From assembly GCA_028565635.1 (NCBI GenBank), contig JAOXYB010064190.1, positions 1 through 10,389 on the forward strand: a stretch of DNA of 10,389 nt, written 5' to 3'. Made by a program: the position numbers and the translations under genes. The notes under the pieces are model-generated. The model did not search any database. It saw nothing but the letters and a program-made list of their open reading frames with translations, and was not told where the DNA came from. The first letter of the stretch is position 1; each line of letters starts with the position of its first letter. Below are positions 7,104 to 10,389 of the stretch, in pieces. Origin of the DNA: Phoronis ovalis (Eukaryota > Phoronida > Phoronidae).

Positions 7104-9925
7104 GTAATATTAGTATGTTTTATAAATTGGGTATTTTAAGTAGGTAAAACTAGTTTACACCATACAGTACATTACTTGCAAAACTATTATAGTATTGAAT
7201 TGTAATCTGTTATTATAAGCACTAAGGGGTAAGACAGCATATCACTAAATGCATTTACCTGGTACCTAAATGCGTAACAGTGTAACGAAACCTACAAACA
7301 ACCCTTGCTTACATAATATCCGAATAATTTTATGAGTTGCTGACTAAACAACATGAAAATTTCAGGTAATGTTTAAGACTGAATTTCTCGTCGACTTTAT
7401 AATTATATTTTCAAAATTATTATAAATTTTAGTTCTAAGACTCACCAATAGTGCCCGAGCTGTTTTACTTATAATAATAAAATGTTTTATCACATGTACT
7501 CCCCTAGATTTACTTTGCTGCATTCACAGATTTTTATAAACCATGCAGAATAGGTCTAATGCAACATAAACATGTATAACTGTGCCTGATAGCAATATTT
7601 TACACCACGAGATCCTGGTGAGCCACGATATATACAACTGGATAGATTACGCTAGTGACATGCCGATAGTACTTTTAAAAGTGCCACCTAGCATTGCAAG
7701 TACTGCTACAATTTTCAACGGTTTATAACCTGTTAAGACGAAGTATTATGACTTTTTCTAGTGGTTATATACAAAAAGGGGCAGTTTTGAAATTTTTCAA
7801 GTAGATAAATTAGCTATTGGAGAAAGATATTTTATATAATAGAGAGAAATAAAGTAAAAGCTACTTAAATTCTATTTTTTAGTTCGTAGTGTTTAAAATC
7901 ACAATGGGCAATTTTTATGAGAAAAAAAAATGGTTAAGACAATTCACAAACGGGGAGTACTTTGAAAACGAAAGTTGCAAAAAAAAAAGTAAACACATCT
8001 ATTAACTTTTAAATCCATGGGGGATATGATTCGAATCTATTCTCGGTTTTTTATTTGAGACATTTTATCATGATGGATACAGCACTTTTCAAAAAGGGTA
8101 CCAGGTAAATGGAATCCATGATATGTTATATACGGTCTCTATGTTTCTGATGTAGTTCTCCATAAGCTGGGTAACGAGCTGCAAGGGATAAAAGTAAATA
8201 AGGTCGATCGCTGGGTGTAAAAATCTGACCCTGTGGTAAGTAAAGGTCAAGAAAAATTTTAATATACCCTATTAAATATACCCTGTAAAGTCTGAGGTAC
8301 ATAAAAAAAACAGAAAGTGTACCCTGTTGTAATTAGCTCCAGCAAAATATAAAACTGGTGGAAAGTTTATTTGCAAATTATATAAATGTGCAGACTTTAA
8401 TTTTCCATGCGTTTCCAAAAATTACGTGGCAGTCTGAATAAATCCAAGTTCTGTACCTACTCAACTAACTTCTGAGCTTGAGTAAGAATTTATGGCCAAG
8501 GAAAAGTACTAACATGTGTTAACTTAAACTCACTGTAGGACAACATAAGTGAGTCGAAGCTGTGCAAACAGGCTGGATAGTGTTTAGTCCTGGTTTTGTG
8601 ATTCATGCTACGCCTCATGATAATATTCCCAGACTTTTTGATAACCATTTACTCGGGGAAAGGGACCCTCACACAATAGTCATGATGGTGGAATAAATGT
8701 TGTCAAGAGAGTTAAAGGATTTTTTGAATAGTCGAAGTTGTATTTCAATAGATAGAGAGTATCCAGTTTATGATAAATGAATTCAGATGGTAGGTATAAC
8801 ATATTTTTAAAAATAGAGAAGGGAATTGATATGCATGAATCAGGGACTGTCCGACCTTACCGCACAAGTCAGAAGTTCACTCTTGTGTGTTGCTGTTTTA
8901 AATATAGTATTATTTAACATGATAATGCAAAAGCTCAAATTATTTGCTTCCATAGGATGTTTTGCCTGTGGAATGGAAAATGGATTCAGAGTATATAATG
9001 CAGACCCTTTAAAAGAAAAAGAAAGGCAAGACTTTGTTGAGGGTAGTGTTGGCCATGTGGAAATGTTATTCAGATGCAATTATCTGGCTTTAGTTGGTGG
9101 TGGAAAAAATCCTAAATATCCACCAAATAAAGGTATTCAAATGTTTCAGACATACAAAATAGTACTTTTGTTTCTTACGTTATGGATAAGTTTGTACGTA
9201 AAAAGCATTAAATTAGCTCCTTAAACCAGAAGTTTCAATTATTTCATGATTGTCGCATCATGGTGAGTTTCAAAAAGCAAGTCAAAATATGTAATGCAGC
9301 TGTGTACAGAAATATAAGAGACAATACCAACTCATCTCAACAACCCATGAGAGACTACTTAGATATGTTGGCCACAACCTGGAAGCCAGGCAAAAACCTA
9401 GTAAATTTGTTTATATTTTGTGTCCCAACACAGAGATAATTTATTTAGGTCGTTCATGCATATGTTGTTTACCTTGACTAAAACTATGATATAATGGAGC
9501 AGCATTTGAGACAAATCTTGAATGCATTACGTCTTTTCTGCAAATTGATTACACAGACATAAATGTAGCAATTAACTTTTATTATTCGAAGTCATGTAAA
9601 ATACTGGTATGCTTTGTGGCTCTTGTTGGCTGTGTAGGTGAGAAATGAAGCACTGTGAATCGTATTATCCCGATTGGATCCCAGAGAGACAGAATTGCAT
9701 GTAAATGACTAATAGAAAAGGTGCTGCAGTCTCATGCAAAATGGATAACATTCCTTGGTGATAGTATTGTATTTTATCACTTGCGAAAACGTGCATGTGG
9801 CATTCCCCAATTTATATTTCTTTTGATGATATTGCAGTTATGGTTTGGGATGATTTAAAGAAGAAGCATGTTATTGAACTTGAATTCTCTAGTGAAGTCA
9901 GGGGTGTGAGATTAAGGAGGGACAG
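7037..9925 (+). CDS. WDR45B: WD repeat PI3P-binding autophagy protein WIPI3 (5' part, 3 exons)
   Basis: WIPI3/WDR45B is a PROPPIN: a seven-bladed beta propeller that binds PI3P and PI(3,5)P2 and acts in autophagosome formation. CDS is join(7037..7103, 8956..9132, 9838..9925 and onward beyond the window); 332 nt, 110 residues plus two bases, about a third of the usual ~344. The protein opens [20 protein letters not shown], then [20 protein letters not shown] (exon 2) and [17 protein letters not shown] (exon 3), which match vertebrate WDR45B closely and cover the first propeller blades. The lipid-binding L/F-R-R-G motif lies further on and cannot be checked. Introns are phase 1 and 1; the third donor appears to be GC, phase 2. 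ETS and YY1-like sites and two tiny upstream ORFs precede it. It could be mistaken for WDR45/WIPI4, but the [21 protein letters not shown] start favours WDR45B. Confidence 0.95.
7104..8955 (+). other. WDR45B intron 1 (1852 bp)
   Basis: Phase 1, GTAATA...TTCCATAG. It holds the second block of the TACCCTGTGGTAAATA-type repeat (about 8216-8383). Otherwise I see AT-rich sequence with short A runs and no coding signal. The open frame that runs into exon 2 from 8826 is intron read-through. Confidence 0.85.
8216..8383. repeat. second copy of the TACCCTGTGGTAAATA-type repeat
   Basis: This block parallels 1538-1650 in the same order and orientation: GTAAAAA-TC-TGACCCT-TGGTAA, then GAAAGT-TACCCTGTTGTAA-TA-CTC, then TTG-AAATTATAT. 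The intron copy has an insertion carrying extra units (ATACCCTATTAAATATACCC, about 8264-8283). The shared order over more than 100 bp shows true common descent and not merely shared simple sequence. Confidence 0.75.
8956..9132 (+). CDS. WDR45B: WDR45B exon 2
   Basis: Encodes residues 23-81 with the next codon split: [20 protein letters not shown], then [20 protein letters not shown] and [13 protein letters not shown]. It is the most conserved piece seen of this gene, with the first propeller blade and the YPPNK loop. Acceptor TTGCTTCCATAG at 8955; donor AAAG|GTATTC at 9133. The minus-strand frame opposite it is a shadow. Confidence 0.97.
9133..9837 (+). other. WDR45B intron 2 (705 bp)
   Basis: Phase 1, GTATTC...GATATTGCAG with a fair pyrimidine tract (TTTATATTTCTTTTG). 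I see no gene, repeat or structured element in it. Confidence 0.88.
9838..9925 (+). CDS. WDR45B: WDR45B exon 3, ending at a probable GC donor
   Basis: Encodes residues 82-110 ([17 protein letters not shown] then [12 protein letters not shown]) plus two bases (AG) of the next Arg codon. Similarity to vertebrate WDR45B (VMIWDDLKKKTVIEIEF...LRRDRIVVVL) stops right after RRDR. The sequence there is GACAG|GCGAGT, which fits the donor consensus at every position except C at +2. No good GT donor lies at the right place: GTTATT at 9930 would add a codon and is weak, and GTGAGA at 9905 would remove conserved residues. The exon end is therefore inferred to be a GC-AG junction. Confidence 0.85.
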
Positions 9926-10389
9926 GCGAGTTATTAAGTACCAAGACATTTTAAGTAACCACTACAAATTCAATTGACGTCAAATATTGTTCACAAATTG
10001 TCATTGATTTTCTTGTCTCACCACCTGATTTGAGGTACATATTCAGATTCTTACTGGTATCCCTCTTTACCCCCTTGAAGTCAGTAATTTAAATCACTTT
10101 TTGCTGCAGTGAAAGGGCATATAGCCGTACTCTATGCGGCGCCGTCGGTGTATGTAACCTTTTCTTTGTGTTGCTATAACGGCTTCAGCTTTTGTCAGAT
10201 CATCTTCGTATTTGGTACAGGTCTAAGTACAGGTCAAAGTACAGATCGGATATAATTATGACCTCGATTACTTCCAAGATGGCCGATTGGCGGCCATGTT
10301 TGTACCCGAGAGTGCAGGTCAAAATGCAGACCGTCTGTAATTTCGACATGGATCACTTTCAAGATGGCCGACTGGCGGCCATGTTTGTT
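9926..10389 (+). other. WDR45B intron 3, 5' part
   Basis: Starts GCGAGT and runs off the window. It contains the 85-bp tandem repeat at 10231-10389. Nothing coding is seen; WDR45B similarity is not picked up again. Confidence 0.75.
10219..10389. repeat. 85-bp tandem repeat with CAAGATGGCCG...CGGCCATGTTTG hairpin core
   Basis: Unit 1 is 10231-10315 (85 bp); unit 2 starts at 10316 and is cut by the window end. Both begin AGGTCAAA-T-CAGA and both contain ATGGCCG, a 5-base loop (ATTGG or ACTGG) and CGGCCAT, a perfect 7-bp inverted repeat at 10279-10297 and 10364-10382. A partial 12-bp lead-in (AGGTCTAAGTAC, 10219-10230) resembles the start of unit 1. The array is more GC-rich than anything nearby. 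It may continue beyond the window. Confidence 0.85.

Noticed and set aside
8826-8955. 5' extension of the WDR45B exon 2 frame back to 8826
   Set aside because: The sequence before 8956 is intronic; the phase-1 acceptor TTCCATAG joins exon 1 exactly to restore DQGCFACG.
8840-9079. Minus-strand frame of 79 codons opposite WDR45B exon 2
   Set aside because: Shadow of the conserved plus-strand coding exon; no family resemblance.
9905-9910. GTGAGA as the exon 3 donor of WDR45B
   Set aside because: It looks like a good donor, but the conserved VRLRRD residues are encoded after it, so using it would delete conserved sequence.
9926-9977. WDR45B reading on without splicing to the stop after HYKFN
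   Set aside because: Similarity to the family ends at RRDR, and the following residues ([16 protein letters not shown]) do not resemble the IVVVLD continuation. A good GC donor sits at the boundary.

Overview
This is an AT-rich, intron-rich stretch of an animal nuclear genome, almost certainly an invertebrate metazoan. The evidence is two conserved animal genes split by short spliceosomal introns (255 bp to about 1.9 kb), with noncoding DNA full of low-copy diverged repeats. The species cannot be named from the sequence. There is no bacterial gene, CRISPR array, tRNA or rRNA.

Layout. Positions 1-2307 are intergenic or downstream DNA: a TA microsatellite at the left edge, two coding-like but unidentified minus-strand patches (about 256-549 and 800-1148), and a diverged repeat cluster (about 1300-1760). 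Positions 2308-6773 (minus strand) hold a complete 8-exon gene for mitochondrial short-chain enoyl-CoA hydratase (ECHS1). The reconstructed reading frame is 297 codons, every junction is GT-AG and in phase, and both catalytic glutamates are present. Positions 6774-7036 are a compact 263-bp gap between two divergent start codons, most likely a shared bidirectional promoter with ETS-like and YY1-like motifs. From 7037 to the window end (plus strand) lie the first three coding exons of WDR45B (WIPI3), a WD-repeat PI3P-binding autophagy protein. The rest of that gene is beyond the window. Its third exon appears to end at a non-canonical GC donor.

The two proteins do not work in one pathway. ECHS1 acts in mitochondrial beta-oxidation and valine catabolism; WDR45B acts at autophagic membranes. 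They are linked here by position and probably by a common promoter.

The noncoding DNA carries at least three repeat families: a TACC-CTGT-GGTA motif repeat present both downstream of ECHS1 (about 1540-1760) and inside WDR45B intron 1 (about 8216-8383); an ACCCTTTGG-type repeat in ECHS1 intron 7; and an 85-bp tandem repeat with a perfect 7-bp hairpin core at the right edge. No wholly new system was identified. The best leads are the GC-AG intron, the compact divergent promoter with two minimal upstream ORFs, and the dispersed repeat families.
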